Numbered from the stretch's first letter, positions 38,385-48,066 are shown. The stretch is 64,000 nt of DNA from Heterorhizobium halophytocola (GCF_017873095.1 NZ_JAGGJU010000004.1:124001-188000), one strand, 5' to 3'. Notes: generated from the sequence alone by a model not told the origin. A program made the numbers and translations.

Positions 38385-39253
38385 TGCTGCACGACCTGAT
38401 CGTTTCGCCCTTCGCCGATTACGGCTTCATGCGTCGCGCGCTGATTGCCTGTCTCTGCCTGTCACTCGGTGCCGCCCCGATCGGCTGTATCCTCACGCTG
38501 CGGCGGATGAGCCTGATGGGCGATGCGCTCAGCCACGCGGTACTGCCGGGGGCGGCGATCGGCTATCTGCTGGCCGGCTCGCTTTCCGTTGCGGCCATGG
38601 GCCTCGGTGGGCTGGTGGCCGGTCTGTCCGTGGCGCTGCTGGCCGGCGCCGTCAGCCGCCTGACCAGCCAGCAGGAGGATGCAAGCTTTGCCTGCTTCTA
38701 CCTCGCCTCCCTGGCCCTTGGCGTGCTGATCGTCTCGCTGAAAGGCTCGAACATCGATCTGTTGCATGTGCTGTTCGGCAGCGTGCTCGCGATCGATGAC
38801 GAGGCGCTCTATCTGGTCGGCGGGATCGCATCCCTCACCCTCATGCTGCTGGCGCTGATCTATCGCCCGCTGGTCGCCGAATGTTTCGACCCCGGCTATC
38901 TGCGGTCGATCAAGGTGCGCGGAAGCGTCTATCACGGGCTCTTCCTGCTGATGCTGGTGCTGAACCTCGTCGCCGGCTTCCAGACGCTCGGCACGCTGCT
39001 CTCCATCGGCCTGATGATCCTGCCCGCCTCGATCGCGCAGCTCTGGGCGCGGTCGCTGCCGGGGATGATGGCGATCGCCGCGGCAAGCGCCTTTGCCGCG
39101 GGCTTTTCCGGCCTCGTCGTCTCCTACCGTCTGGCGCTCGCCTCCGGTCCGACGATCATCGTTGCCGCGGCCCTCCTCTACGCCGTCTCGCTTCTCGCCG
39201 CCCCGTCGGGCCTGGTCCGCCGCCTCTTTCCCCGCCCTCACCTGCAGAACTGA
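38384..39253 (+). CDS. aztB: Zinc ABC transporter, permease subunit (AztB/ZnuB type)
   Basis: A 289-residue inner-membrane permease of the ABC-3 (metal) family with about eight hydrophobic helices. The signature LMGDALSHAVLPGAAIGYLL lies near residues 45-65, where family members couple to the ATPase and line the path, and a GTLLSIGLMILPASIAQLW segment follows in the C-terminal half. Its ATG overlaps the ATPase stop (TGATG). Specificity for zinc is inferred from the operator and binding protein. Confidence 0.85.
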   Translation: MLHDLIVSPFADYGFMRRALIACLCLSLGAAPIGCILTLRRMSLMGDALSHAVLPGAAIGYLLAGSLSVAAMGLGGLVAGLSVALLAGAVSRLTSQQEDASFACFYLASLALGVLIVSLKGSNIDLLHVLFGSVLAIDDEALYLVGGIASLTLMLLALIYRPLVAECFDPGYLRSIKVRGSVYHGLFLLMLVLNLVAGFQTLGTLLSIGLMILPASIAQLWARSLPGMMAIAAASAFAAGFSGLVVSYRLALASGPTIIVAAALLYAVSLLAAPSGLVRRLFPRPHLQN

Positions 39254-39276
39254 CATCAACCAAGGAGTAGTTCCCC

Positions 39277-40164
39277 ATGAGACCATATCTCTTGCTTGCC
39301 AGCCTCGCTTTGCCGCTTGTCGCCGGCACGGCGTCCGCCAGGGATCTGACGGCCGTCGCCAGCTTCACCGTGCTGGCCGACGTGGTCCACCAGGTCGCCG
39401 GCGATCACGTCACGGTCGAAAGCCTGATCGGCCCCAATGGCGATCCGCACGAATTCGAACCCTCGCCAAAGGACGCGAAGATGCTGAAATCGGCCGACCT
39501 CGTCTTCGTCAGCGGCGAGGGGCTGGAAGGCTGGATGGACAGGCTGGTCACGGCATCGGGCTTTGCCGGTACGCCGGTCACCGCCTCGGCCGGGATAGAC
39601 ACAAGGACGATGGACGAGGACGGCGAGACGATCACCGATCCGCATGTCTGGAACGACCCGAACAATGTCAAAACCTGGGTCGGCAATATCGAGGCGGCGC
39701 TGGCAAAGGCCGATCCCGCCAATGCCAAGGCCTATGCGGCCAATGCGAAAGCCTACCTCGCCAAGCTCTCCGCATTGGACGCGCAGGCGCATCAGGCCTT
39801 CGACAGCATCCCGGTCTCCGAGCGCAAGGTGCTGACCAGCCACGACGCCTTCGGCTATTTCGGCCGGGCCTATGACGTGACGTTTCTGTCGCCCGTCGGC
39901 CTGTCGACCGAAAGCGAGGCCTCGGCCGCCGGCGTTGCCGGGCTGATCGACCAGATCAGGGCGGAGGGGGTGAAGGCCTATTTCTTCGAGAACTCCAACG
40001 ATCCGCGCCTCGTCAACCAGATTGCCAAGGCGACCGGCGCCAGGCCCGGTGGCGAACTCTATGTCGAATCGCTGTCGGACGCCTCCGGCCCGGCGGCAAC
40101 CTATGAGCAGATGATGCGCTATGACATCCAGCAGCTGGCAAAGGCGATGAAGGGCAATAGCTGA
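39277..40164 (+). CDS. aztC: Zinc ABC transporter, substrate-binding protein (AztC/ZnuA type)
   Basis: A 295-residue periplasmic cluster A-I metal-binding protein. The signal peptide covers residues 1-21 (cleavage after TASA). Likely metal ligands are the His in GDPHEFEPSP, the His in DPHVWND, the His in LTSHDAFGYF and an acidic residue in FFENSNDP. It lacks the long His-rich loop of ZnuA; a short acidic loop (MDEDGE) stands there instead, which together with gene order favours the Azt type. No aztD-like chaperone gene follows. AAGGAG precedes ATG by about 9 nt. A GC-rich hairpin follows the stop. Confidence 0.85.
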   Translation: MRPYLLLASLALPLVAGTASARDLTAVASFTVLADVVHQVAGDHVTVESLIGPNGDPHEFEPSPKDAKMLKSADLVFVSGEGLEGWMDRLVTASGFAGTPVTASAGIDTRTMDEDGETITDPHVWNDPNNVKTWVGNIEAALAKADPANAKAYAANAKAYLAKLSALDAQAHQAFDSIPVSERKVLTSHDAFGYFGRAYDVTFLSPVGLSTESEASAAGVAGLIDQIRAEGVKAYFFENSNDPRLVNQIAKATGARPGGELYVESLSDASGPAATYEQMMRYDIQQLAKAMKGNS

Positions 40165-40182
40165 GCGCTGTCGCCGAGCGAC

Positions 40183-40215
40183 GGCAGGAGGTGAGGCATC
40201 ACCGCGCCTCCTGCC
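40183..40215. terminator. Hairpin after the zinc operon
   Basis: GGCAGGAGG (40183-40191) pairs with CCTCCTGCC (40207-40215). It lies between the ends of aztC and the convergent Dabb gene. There is no real T tract, so termination strength is uncertain. Confidence 0.45.
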
Positions 40216-40219
40216 CCCT

Positions 40220-40528
40220 TCAGACTTCCATGTCGAAGACGAGCATGCCGGACAGGCCGCCGTCGGTGACGGCCAGCAGGTGCTCGTTGATCTCACGGTG
40301 CTTGGGATGGCTGAGGAAGATATCGAGCGCATCCGCGTCGGTGAAGGTGACGGAAAAGCCGTCGAGAAACCCGCCGTTCAGGCCTTCCGTCGAAACATTC
40401 GGGCCCGACTTGAAGTCGACACCGCCGGGAAGATCCTGCTGCAGATCGGCGAGCGAGGCATAGATCGCCTCCTTGTCGGGCGCCTGAAATGAGGCCTTGA
40501 AGCGCAGAAAAACGCTGTGCTGGATCAT
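40220..40528 (-). CDS. Dabb-family (stress-responsive A/B barrel) protein
   Basis: A 102-residue Dabb-domain protein: MIQHSVFLRFKASFQAPDKEAIYASLADL opens the fold, followed by VDFKSGPNVS and HPKHREINEHLLAV. Dabb proteins are dimeric alpha+beta barrels, some acting in polyketide or aromatic metabolism, most unassigned. It lies downstream of rnhA in the same direction with a 96-bp gap and may be its own unit. Confidence 0.88.
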   Translation of the reverse strand: MIQHSVFLRFKASFQAPDKEAIYASLADLQQDLPGGVDFKSGPNVSTEGLNGGFLDGFSVTFTDADALDIFLSHPKHREINEHLLAVTDGGLSGMLVFDMEV

Positions 40529-40624
40529 GAAATTCTCCTGGTTCGAACCGCCGGAAAATAAGACGAGCGCTGATTAAATCAAGTCGCGAAGCACCGTCTG
40601 ACAAGGTTGAGGACGACCGGCGGG

Positions 40625-41092
40625 CTACTTGCCGAGCAGCGCCTTGCCCAGATTGGGCTTCTTGAACGGCGCCATGCCATTGCGGGCGAGTTCGTCGGCG
40701 CGCTCGTTTTCCGGATGGCCGGCATGCCCCTTGACCCAGTGCCACTTGACCTTGTGGCGCTGGTTGGCGGCGTCCAGCTGCTGCCAGAGCTCGCCGTTCT
40801 TCACCGGCTTCTTGTCGGCGGTCTTCCAGCCGTTCTTCTTCCAGCCGAAGATCCATTTCGAGATACCGTCCATCACATATTTGCTGTCGGTATAAAGATC
40901 GACCTCGCAGGGGTCCTTGAGCGCACTGAGGGCGGTGATCGCCGCCAGCAGCTCCATGCGGTTGTTGGTCGTCTGGGCCTCGCCGCCGTTGAGTTCCTTT
41001 TCGGTGTCGCCGTAGCGCAGCACCGCACCCCATCCGCCGGGACCGGGATTGCCCGAACAGGCCCCGTCGGTGAAGATGTCGACATGTTTCAT
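40625..41092 (-). CDS. rnhA: Ribonuclease HI
   Basis: A 155-residue RNase HI that degrades RNA in RNA-DNA hybrids. The catalytic carboxylates are visible: Asp in [17 protein letters not shown], Glu in [10 protein letters not shown], Asp in DLYTDSKYV, and Asp in NERADELA. The basic protrusion ([16 protein letters not shown]) is present. Length is standard. ATG 41092 overlaps the thrB stop as ATGA, so it is translated from the thrB message. Confidence 0.97.
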   Translation of the reverse strand: MKHVDIFTDGACSGNPGPGGWGAVLRYGDTEKELNGGEAQTTNNRMELLAAITALSALKDPCEVDLYTDSKYVMDGISKWIFGWKKNGWKTADKKPVKNGELWQQLDAANQRHKVKWHWVKGHAGHPENERADELARNGMAPFKKPNLGKALLGK

Positions 41093-42054
41093 GGCGTCAG
41101 TCCGTATTCCGTGCTGTTTTCGATGGCGCGGTGAAAGCGCAGTTTCTTCAGATATTCGAGCGGGTCCTTCTTGACCACCAGCGCGCCCTCCGGCGTCATC
41201 AGCCAGTCGTAGAGGCGGGTGAGGAAGAAGCGCAGCGCAGACCCGCGGCAAAGCACCGGCAGGGCATCGACTTCGGCGTCAAGGAGCGGGCGCACCGACT
41301 GGTAGCCCTCGATCATCGCCTTGCCCTTGGTGATGTTGTAGGCGCCGTCCTTCTCGAAGCACCAGGCATTGAGGCCGATCGCCAGGTCATAGGCGAGCAG
41401 GTCGTTGCAGGCGAAATAAAAATCGATCAGGCCCGACAGGTCGTCGCCGAGAAAGAAGACGTTGTCCGGAAAGAGATCGGCATGGATGACGCCGTCCGGC
41501 AGGTCCTTCGGCCAGTGCGTTCCGAGAAAGGCCATCTCGTCGCCGACCTCGGCCTCCAGACCGGGCTCGACCTCGTCGGCGCGATCCTTCGACTTCGCCC
41601 AGAGGTCTTGCCAGCCGTCGAGCGACAGCGCATTCGGGCGGCGGATGGCGAAGTCGCGGCCGGCGACATGCATCCGCGCCAGCGCTACGCCGACTTCGCG
41701 GCAATGCCGTGCCTCCGGCTTTCGAAGCCACATGCCCTCGAGAAACGAGATCAGCGCGGCTGGACGTCCCGACAGTTCGCCCAGCAATGCCCCGTCCCTG
41801 CGCGGCAGCGGCAGGGGGCAGCTCAGCCCACGTTCGGCCAGATGATGCATCAGACCGAGAAAGAACGGCAGATCGTTCTTGTCCACGCGTTTTTCGTAAA
41901 GCGTCAGGATCAGCGGGTCGGTCGAGGTGTGCAGCAGGAAGTTGGAATTTTCGACGCCCTCGGCGATGCCCTTGAACGACAGCAGATCGCCTGCCTCGTA
42001 CTCGGCCAGAAACGCCTTCAGATCGACTTCGTTGATGTCGGTATAGACTGCCAC
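41089..42054 (-). CDS. thrB: Homoserine kinase (phosphotransferase-fold type)
   Basis: Phosphorylates homoserine to O-phosphohomoserine, the substrate of the ThrC encoded at 27 kb. At 321 residues it belongs to the alphaproteobacterial ThrB type with the aminoglycoside phosphotransferase fold rather than the GHMP type. The catalytic loop is [15 protein letters not shown] and the metal site Asp is in [20 protein letters not shown]; the N-terminus [16 protein letters not shown] is characteristic. It overlaps rnhA by 4 bp. In other rhizobia ispH usually precedes it directly; here two genes intervene. Confidence 0.95.
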   Translation of the reverse strand: MAVYTDINEVDLKAFLAEYEAGDLLSFKGIAEGVENSNFLLHTSTDPLILTLYEKRVDKNDLPFFLGLMHHLAERGLSCPLPLPRRDGALLGELSGRPAALISFLEGMWLRKPEARHCREVGVALARMHVAGRDFAIRRPNALSLDGWQDLWAKSKDRADEVEPGLEAEVGDEMAFLGTHWPKDLPDGVIHADLFPDNVFFLGDDLSGLIDFYFACNDLLAYDLAIGLNAWCFEKDGAYNITKGKAMIEGYQSVRPLLDAEVDALPVLCRGSALRFFLTRLYDWLMTPEGALVVKKDPLEYLKKLRFHRAIENSTEYGLTP

Positions 42055-42203
42055 GGTTGCCTTGCGCCTTTTCCCTGACTTGCGGTTTCGCCCTGAAGCT
42101 TAGCGCAAGGCATACAGGGGCGGAAAAGCGAGTGCCAGCCTTTCGCGCAAATGAGCACAGGAATTCGGGGCGATGGCGGATAGGCGTGCAAGGCAGTGGA
42201 GGA

Positions 42204-43001
42204 TCATTCCATTCGGTAGACATACAGTGCCGTCCGGCGGCCGTCATCGACCGCGACCACCCGCTCCGGCTCGACATCCGGCACCAGAAAGCTGTTGCTG
42301 ACCAGCAGCGTGCCGGGGCGCATTTCGGCCTTGGCCTTCTCGTAGAGTCTCGGCATCGGTACCGGCGAGAGGAAGCAGTAGACGAGGTCGTGGCGCGACA
42401 GGTCTTCTGCCCAGAGGCTGCGATAGCGGATATGCGCATTCGGCAGACGGGCCAGCAGCAGCCGCAACCGCGACAGCAGGAAGACCAGTGGTGCGGTCTC
42501 GACGCCCTGGGCATGCAGATGCGGCCGTGTCCTTGCCAGATAAAGGACGATGCCGCCGGTGCCGCTGCCCAGATCGACCAGGCTTTCGGCACCCGCGTCC
42601 TCGGCGATCTGCCCGACCGCCTCGAAGGTGCGGCGATTGGTGAGATAAAGCGGCACCTGTTCGGACGCGCTGTTCCAGTAGATCAGCAGGCAGAGGGCGA
42701 AGGCCGCGAGAAAGGTCCAGGCCGGCACGATCGGGGCCATGGCCAGCATCAGCGGCAGCAGGAGTTGCAGCGGCCACCAGATCAGCGGCAGGCCGAGAAG
42801 CCGGCCGATCAGCGCCGCCGCCGCCCCCTGGACGAGGAAAATGACGATCTGGGTGATCGAGCCGACCGGCGGAATGAGGTCGCGCAGCAGCCAGAGCGCG
42901 GCCAGCACGGCACCTTGCGACAGGACAACCTTGAAAACAGGCCCGAGATGGCGGCCGATGCCTTGCATGAACTCCCCCAAAAGGGGCGCAAACACCGACA
43001 T
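42204..43001 (-). CDS. Membrane-linked class I SAM methyltransferase (FAM173-like)
   Basis: A 265-residue protein with three or four hydrophobic segments in residues 20-110, followed by a compact SAM-dependent methyltransferase domain: SLVDLGSGTGGIVLYLAR is motif I, then AQGVETAPL and LVYCFLSPVPMPRL. Size and layout resemble FAM173/ATPSCKMT-like lysine methyltransferases, some of which modify ATP synthase c subunits; that target is only a suggestion. It lies between thrB and a SUFU-like gene, all leftward. Confidence 0.75.
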   Translation of the reverse strand: MSVFAPLLGEFMQGIGRHLGPVFKVVLSQGAVLAALWLLRDLIPPVGSITQIVIFLVQGAAAALIGRLLGLPLIWWPLQLLLPLMLAMAPIVPAWTFLAAFALCLLIYWNSASEQVPLYLTNRRTFEAVGQIAEDAGAESLVDLGSGTGGIVLYLARTRPHLHAQGVETAPLVFLLSRLRLLLARLPNAHIRYRSLWAEDLSRHDLVYCFLSPVPMPRLYEKAKAEMRPGTLLVSNSFLVPDVEPERVVAVDDGRRTALYVYRME

Positions 43002-43140
43002 GTCCGCGACGCCCGAACGTCGCTTACCCCATGGCCGGTATGGAGCGATGCCGCCGGTCGGTCAATGCGGCGATCGGTCGTCACCCTAAAATGGTCTCCG
43101 TCGATCCATCGTGGCGTACAGGTTCGCGTGGCTCCCACGC

Positions 43141-43929
43141 TCAGTCGGAAACGTCCTCGCGCCCGAGATCGCTCAAGGCCCCCTGTGGGCGGGCCGCCAG
43201 CCGCTCGGTCACCCTGCGGCGGGCACTGGCGCCGTCCTTGCGGATCGCTTCGAGTTCGCGCGCCGTCAACAGCACCACCGGTACGACGGTGACGGGCGAA
43301 AGCGGCGTGTCGGAAATCCGGGTGGCGAAATCGGGAGCCGGCCCGCCGATCAGCATCCCGATCGCATCGTCCGACGTGACAAAGCGTGCGGGCAACTGGC
43401 TGGTCAGGACCTGCGAGGCGCTGACGCCGGGGATTTCGAGCGACAGCACGCCGTAGTCCTGCAATTGCGGCCGGATGCCGCCGGCCTCCGCGACCATGCC
43501 GGCGACCTGCTGCAGGATGACGAAGGCCCAGCTTCGGCTGAGATCGCCGACCGTGCCGGCAGGGCCTGCGAGATCGTCCGGAATGTCGCCCGTTTCGATG
43601 AAGAGTTCGACCTCGAAGCCGTTGCCGGCGCCGGAAACGCCTTTGAACGGATCCGAAAGGCCGTCGGTGGCAAGGATCACCCGGCCGTCGCGGCGGATCA
43701 CGCGGTAGGCCTGACGGGTCGTCGGCCAGGCGGCGGCGCCACGCAGTCCGGCGCTGACCAGCGGCGCCAACACGTCCGGCTCCATCCGTCCGATGGCGCT
43801 CCAATAGCCGTCACGCGCGGCATAGGTCCGCTTGTCGGTCAGATCCTCGTCGCCCAGGGCAATCGTCTGGGCGCCGGCATGGCAGCAGGCCAAAAGCCCT
43901 AGGAACACGGCCACCAAAACTTTCTTCAA
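43141..43929 (-). CDS. Exported SUFU-like domain protein
   Basis: A 262-residue protein with a signal sequence (VLVAVFLGLLACCHAGAQ) that could be cleaved by signal peptidase I after AGA or, less likely, processed as a lipoprotein at LLAC. The mature part shows the pattern of bacterial suppressor-of-fused (SUFU) domains: ATDGLSDPF, GNGFEVELFIET, then a W-x4-L-x2-A helix and a late VVLLTARELEAIRKDG segment. Bacterial SUFU proteins are mostly cytoplasmic and of unknown role, so an exported one is unusual. The family call is from pattern recognition only. Confidence 0.5.
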   Translation of the reverse strand: MKKVLVAVFLGLLACCHAGAQTIALGDEDLTDKRTYAARDGYWSAIGRMEPDVLAPLVSAGLRGAAAWPTTRQAYRVIRRDGRVILATDGLSDPFKGVSGAGNGFEVELFIETGDIPDDLAGPAGTVGDLSRSWAFVILQQVAGMVAEAGGIRPQLQDYGVLSLEIPGVSASQVLTSQLPARFVTSDDAIGMLIGGPAPDFATRISDTPLSPVTVVPVVLLTARELEAIRKDGASARRRVTERLAARPQGALSDLGREDVSD

Positions 43930-44279
43930 ACCCTATCCTCCGGCGGCATTTGGCGACCTCGATCTGCCGATTGAAGATAAGCATACTTTGCATGAGGTCA
44001 ACTGCACAACGCTGCCTGGAGAGGATGCTGAGGAGGCTTCAGGGCATGCCGGATGCGGGGGGGGTGGGAATGGTAAGCGAGCGGTGAGGCGCGGAGGTTG
44101 GGACTGCGGGGTCGAAGTCGCCTGACAGTTCCGCTGGAACGCCGTCAGAGGTTACCGCAGGTATCGATCAAATGATTTCACGGGCTGGCAGTGGCGGCCA
44201 AAGCCGTCGCGCACTGCCGGCCCGTCGCTTTGGCTGCGGGCGTTCGCCGCTGCAATCGATTCACGGGATCGATCGCGGC
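43930..44279. other. Intergenic stretch between ispH and the SUFU-like gene
   Basis: 350 bp without a supported gene. It contains a G-rich run (about 44057-44068). It presumably holds the promoter of the SUFU-like gene, since the spacing from ispH is too long for simple operon continuation. Confidence 0.4.
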
Positions 44280-45284
44280 TCACCCATTTACCCAGGCCAT
44301 GTCCTCGGTCGTCAATTCGACGTCCCGCAGTTCGCGGTTGACGAGAAAATGCTCGTTCTCGATCGAGAATTCGGCCAGTTCGAGCGTCGTTTCATACCGC
44401 GCCTTGAACGCCTCGATGATCTCGTTGACGATGACCTCCGGCGCCGATGCACCGGCAGACAGGCCGACGGTCGCGACCGGGCCGATGGCGTCCCAGTCGA
44501 TTTCCGAGGCACGCTGGACCAGCAGAGACTGCTTGGCCCCTGCCCGCAGTGCCACTTCGACAAGGCGTCTGGAATTGGACGAATTCGGCGCGCCGACGAT
44601 CAGGAAGAAGTCACAGCCGGGGGCTGCCTGCTTTACCGCCTCCTGGCGGTTGGTGGTCGCATAGCAGATGCTGTCTGCCGCCGGCGCCTTCAAATTGGGA
44701 AAGCGCTCGGTCAGCTTGGCAATCACCCCGGCCGTGTCGTCGACCGAAAGCGTCGTCTGGGTGACGAAGCCGAGATTGTCGGGATCGACCGGCTGGTAGG
44801 TCTCGGCATCGGCGACAGTTTCCACCAGCGATACCGCGCCTTCGGGGAGTTGCCCCATGGTGCCGATCACTTCCGGATGGCCGGCATGGCCGATCAGCAC
44901 GACATGGCGGCCGAGACGCTCGTGGCGCATCGCCTGCTTGTGCACCTTGGAGACCAGCGGGCAGGTGGCGTCGAGATAGAAGAGATTGCGATCGGACGCA
45001 TCGGCCGGCACCGATTTCGGCACGCCATGGGCGGAAAACACCACCGGCTGGTCGCGATGCTCTGCCGGGATTTCGTGCAACTCCTCGACGAAGACGGCCC
45101 CCTTGGCCTCCAGCCCTTCGACCACGTAGCGATTGTGGACGATCTCATGGCGGACATAGACCGGGGCTCCGTAGCGCTTGAGGGCCAGAACAACGATCTG
45201 GATCGCCCGATCGACGCCGGCGCAAAAGCCGCGCGGGCCGCAAAGGCGGATCGTCAGTTTCGGTTTGGTCACGGTCATGTTCAT
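44280..45284 (-). CDS. ispH: 4-hydroxy-3-methylbut-2-enyl diphosphate reductase
   Basis: Last enzyme of the MEP isoprenoid pathway, making IPP and DMAPP with a 4Fe-4S cluster. At 334 residues it is complete: cluster Cys in [10 protein letters not shown] (residue 21), [11 protein letters not shown] and [12 protein letters not shown], the conserved HEIVHN, and HGVP and GHAGHPEV substrate motifs. It is preceded in the same direction by a DUF1304 gene ending 6 bp after... its own start side (45290), so it is probably co-transcribed with that gene and SURF1 upstream. Confidence 0.96.
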   Translation of the reverse strand: MNMTVTKPKLTIRLCGPRGFCAGVDRAIQIVVLALKRYGAPVYVRHEIVHNRYVVEGLEAKGAVFVEELHEIPAEHRDQPVVFSAHGVPKSVPADASDRNLFYLDATCPLVSKVHKQAMRHERLGRHVVLIGHAGHPEVIGTMGQLPEGAVSLVETVADAETYQPVDPDNLGFVTQTTLSVDDTAGVIAKLTERFPNLKAPAADSICYATTNRQEAVKQAAPGCDFFLIVGAPNSSNSRRLVEVALRAGAKQSLLVQRASEIDWDAIGPVATVGLSAGASAPEVIVNEIIEAFKARYETTLELAEFSIENEHFLVNRELRDVELTTEDMAWVNG

Positions 45285-45289
45285 GTCGG

Positions 45290-45655
45290 TCAGCCAGCAA
45301 TCAGAACAGCAAGAAAGGCAAGGGCGGCCGGAAATGCCTGGATCAGCAGGATCCGCCGCGACGCCGTCAGGCCCCCATATAGGCCCGCGATGACCACGCA
45401 GCCAAGAAAAAACAGTTTCAATGCGGTGGCGAAGCCGGCATCGGCCACCAGAAGGCTCCAGAAAAGGCCGGCCGCCAGGAAGCCGTTATAGAGCCCCTGA
45501 TTGGCCGCCAGCACCCGCGTCGCCTCGGCCTGCGCCTTCGACATGCCGAAGGCTTTCAGGCCGCGCGGCCGGGTCCAGAGAAACATTTCCAGCACGAGAA
45601 TATAGACATGTTCGACGGCGACCAGCGCCACCAGAATGAGCCCCAGATAATGCAT
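45290..45655 (-). CDS. DUF1304 membrane protein
   Basis: A 121-residue protein with four predicted membrane helices: [20 protein letters not shown], the loop [27 protein letters not shown] cut by helix 2 ([16 protein letters not shown]), and two further helices at the C-terminus. This is the DUF1304 pattern; no function is established. GGAGG lies about 9 nt before ATG 45655. Its stop lies 5 bp before the ispH start, so the two share a message. Confidence 0.88.
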   Translation of the reverse strand: MHYLGLILVALVAVEHVYILVLEMFLWTRPRGLKAFGMSKAQAEATRVLAANQGLYNGFLAAGLFWSLLVADAGFATALKLFFLGCVVIAGLYGGLTASRRILLIQAFPAALAFLAVLIAG

Positions 45656-45826
45656 ATCGTTATCCTCCCCGTTGATCTCTAACCGTGTCCGGCACGGCAT
45701 CACGCATTGCCTGCCGCCACAAGATACGGACTTCCCGGCGAAAACGGATCGCCGGCACGGCTGCATCCCGAGGCTCTCCCACCATGTCCGGAGAGGAGAC
45801 CGGTTCCGGCTTTGCCGGGAATCGCC

Positions 45827-46564
45827 CTACCGCCTGCGGCGCAGCAGTGCGTAACCGCAAACGCCGGCAAGGGCCAGCGCCAGTCCATACCAGGTGATCG
45901 CATATTCCAGGTGGCTGTTCGGCAGATCGATCAGGGTCACCCCGCCTTTCGGCCAGCCGCCCGGCACGGGCGTGTCATCGGCGTCGATGAAGAACGGCAG
46001 CACCTTGTCGGACGGCAGGCCGACGCTTGCGGCCATGCCGTCGAGATCCTTCCAGTAGAAAATGTTCTTCGCCGCATCATTGTCCGGCACCAGGCTGGAA
46101 GGCTTGGCCGCAAGCCTGCCGCGCGCAAGGCCGGTGACCGTCACCGCATCCGCCGGCAGCCCGGCGGCGCGTTTGTCAGGCGCCTTCAGATCGTAGGGCA
46201 CGAAGCCGCGATTGACGAACAGATAGCGGCCGTCGTCGAGCGCGAGCGGCGTATAGACGTTGAAGCCCGCCTCGCCCTGGTAGGTCGAAAGGAAATGCCG
46301 CTCCTTGTCGTTGAGGAAATGGCCGCTTGCCGTGGCGCGGCGATAGTCGACATCCTGCCCGTCGGCCACCATCCGCCGGATATCCTCGAGCGGCAGCGCC
46401 ACGGCGGCCGTGCGGCGCGTCTCGATGTCCGACAGCAGTGCCTCCTTCCAGTGCAGCCGGCGCACCTGCCAGTTGCCGAGGGAGATCAGGATGGCAAAGG
46501 CAACGAGCGCGGCCATCACGGCAGCGAGGAGGCGAAAGGACGGACGCCTGGAGGTTTCAGCCAC
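45827..46564 (-). CDS. SURF1-family cytochrome oxidase assembly protein
   Basis: A 245-residue inner-membrane protein with one N-terminal and one C-terminal helix and a periplasmic domain between, the SURF1 layout. Landmarks are SLGNWQVRRLHWKEALL, YTPLALDDGRYLFVNRGFVP, and HLEYAITWYGLALAL. SURF1 proteins help insert haem a into oxidase subunit I, which fits its place at the end of the oxidase cluster. Its ATG overlaps the DUF983 stop by 8 bp. Confidence 0.93.
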   Translation of the reverse strand: MAETSRRPSFRLLAAVMAALVAFAILISLGNWQVRRLHWKEALLSDIETRRTAAVALPLEDIRRMVADGQDVDYRRATASGHFLNDKERHFLSTYQGEAGFNVYTPLALDDGRYLFVNRGFVPYDLKAPDKRAAGLPADAVTVTGLARGRLAAKPSSLVPDNDAAKNIFYWKDLDGMAASVGLPSDKVLPFFIDADDTPVPGGWPKGGVTLIDLPNSHLEYAITWYGLALALAGVCGYALLRRRR

Positions 46565-46940
46565 GGTCTATCGTGCCCTGGCCCGCATTGTGGCGATACT
46601 GCAGGGCGATCAGCATAGCCTTGATCGTGCGCAGCAGCCAGAGCGAGACTGCGATCGCCAAGGGACCGAAGATCAGGATGTGCACCCAGATCGGCGGCTG
46701 GTAGGTGATGTCGGTCCAGACCGCCAGCCCGACGACGATCAGATCGGCCAGCAGGATGACGAAGATCACCGGCCCGTCGCCGGCATCGATGAAGGAATAG
46801 TCCAGCCCGCAATTGGCGCAGACCGGCTTCAGTTTGGTCAACCCGTCGAACAGCTTGCCCTGCCCGCAGCGCGGACAGCGCGCCGTCAGCCCGGCCCTTA
46901 TAGGGTCCACAGGCGCGAAATGGGCGTGATCTTCATCCAT
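46557..46940 (-). CDS. DUF983 protein with two CxxC motifs
   Basis: A 127-residue protein with a zinc-ribbon-like N-terminus (CPRCGQG and CANCGLD, about 18 residues apart) followed by two membrane helices (IFVILLADLIVVGLAVW and ILIFGPLAIAVSLWLL). DUF983 genes sit in oxidase clusters of alphaproteobacteria between subunit III and SURF1, as here, suggesting a role in metal or haem delivery. It overlaps SURF1 by 8 bp. Confidence 0.88.
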   Translation of the reverse strand: MDEDHAHFAPVDPIRAGLTARCPRCGQGKLFDGLTKLKPVCANCGLDYSFIDAGDGPVIFVILLADLIVVGLAVWTDITYQPPIWVHILIFGPLAIAVSLWLLRTIKAMLIALQYRHNAGQGTIDRG

Positions 46941-47084
46941 GCTATTCCTTCCCCCGCCCGCTTGCCGCCAGCGATCCGGATACTGCGCGTTGCGGCATTA
47001 TAGGGCGCGGCCAGAGCCGGCGCCATGCGTCAAACTGTGCCGGGCGGATCGCAAATCGGAAACGACAAGGTGCTCGAAACGATG

Positions 47085-47108
47085 AACGGCGCCCCGCAAG
47101 GCGCCGTT
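47085..47108 (-). terminator. Hairpin after ctaE
   Basis: AACGGCGCC (47085-47093) pairs with GGCGCCGTT (47100-47108), loop of 6 nt. It lies 20 nt past the ctaE stop. The following tract has only scattered T residues, so it may attenuate rather than end transcription into the DUF983 gene. Confidence 0.5.
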
Positions 47109-47128
47109 GTGATTGTGGTTGCCAAGGC

Positions 47129-48007
47129 TCAGCCTTCGGCCAGCGGCGCGCCCCATCCACCCCAGATGTAGATCGAGAAGAACAGGAACAGCCAGACCAC
47201 GTCGACGAAATGCCAGTACCAGGCGGCCGCCTCGAAGCCGAAATGCTGCTTGGCGGTGAAGTCGCCCTTTACCGCCCGCAACAGGCAGACCAGCAGGAAG
47301 ATCGTGCCGATCAGCACGTGGAAGCCGTGGAACCCGGTCGCCATGAAGAAGGTGGCGCCGTAGATCGAGCTCTTGAACTCGAACGGTGCGTGGACGTATT
47401 CCCAGCCCTGGACGAAGGAAAACAGAATGCCGAGCAGCACTGTCAGCGTCAGGCCGGAGATCAGGCCCTTGCGGTCGTTTTCCAGCAGCGCATGGTGCGC
47501 CCAGGTGACCGTGGTGCCCGACAGCAGCAGGATCACGGTGTTATAAAGCGGCAGGTGCCAGGGATCGAGCACCTCGACGCCCTTCGGCGGCCACTGACCG
47601 CCGGTGAACTCGACACGGGTCGCCTGGATCGCCTCGTTGGCATAGAGGCTGGCGTCGAAAAAGGCCCAGAACCAGGCGACGAAGAACATCACCTCGGAGG
47701 CGATGAACATGATCATGCCGTAGCGCAGATGCAGCGAGACGACGCGGGTATGGGCCCCGTCATGGGCCTCCTTGATCGTGTCGGCCCACCAGCCGATCAT
47801 CGTGTAGATGATCAGCGCCAGTCCCATGAAGAACAGCCAGGGATTGGCCAGTTCCAGTCCGAACAGCCTGAACGAGCCGCCCGACAGATAGCGCATGAAG
47901 CACACACCGCCAAACGTGGCCACGAAGGCGCCGATCGAAGCGATCAGCGGCCAGGGGCTCGGATCGATGATGTGATAATCATGCTGTTTTTGATGCGCGT
48001 CTGCCAT
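47129..48007 (-). CDS. ctaE: Cytochrome c oxidase subunit III
   Basis: A 292-residue inner-membrane protein with seven helices, subunit III of the aa3-type oxidase. Clear landmarks are YHIIDPSPWPL at the N-terminus, SEVMFFVAWFWAFFDASL with the conserved Glu, TTVTWAHHALL, GFHGFHVLIGT, and AAAWYWHFVDVVWLFLF near the C-terminus. It follows ctaG and begins the assembly-gene tail of the cluster. Confidence 0.97.
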   Translation of the reverse strand: MADAHQKQHDYHIIDPSPWPLIASIGAFVATFGGVCFMRYLSGGSFRLFGLELANPWLFFMGLALIIYTMIGWWADTIKEAHDGAHTRVVSLHLRYGMIMFIASEVMFFVAWFWAFFDASLYANEAIQATRVEFTGGQWPPKGVEVLDPWHLPLYNTVILLLSGTTVTWAHHALLENDRKGLISGLTLTVLLGILFSFVQGWEYVHAPFEFKSSIYGATFFMATGFHGFHVLIGTIFLLVCLLRAVKGDFTAKQHFGFEAAAWYWHFVDVVWLFLFFSIYIWGGWGAPLAEG

Positions 48008-48066
48008 GTCAGCAATCCCCGATAGTGTCTCTCCAGACCTGCCGGAAGGCAGGCCCCTCTCTCACA

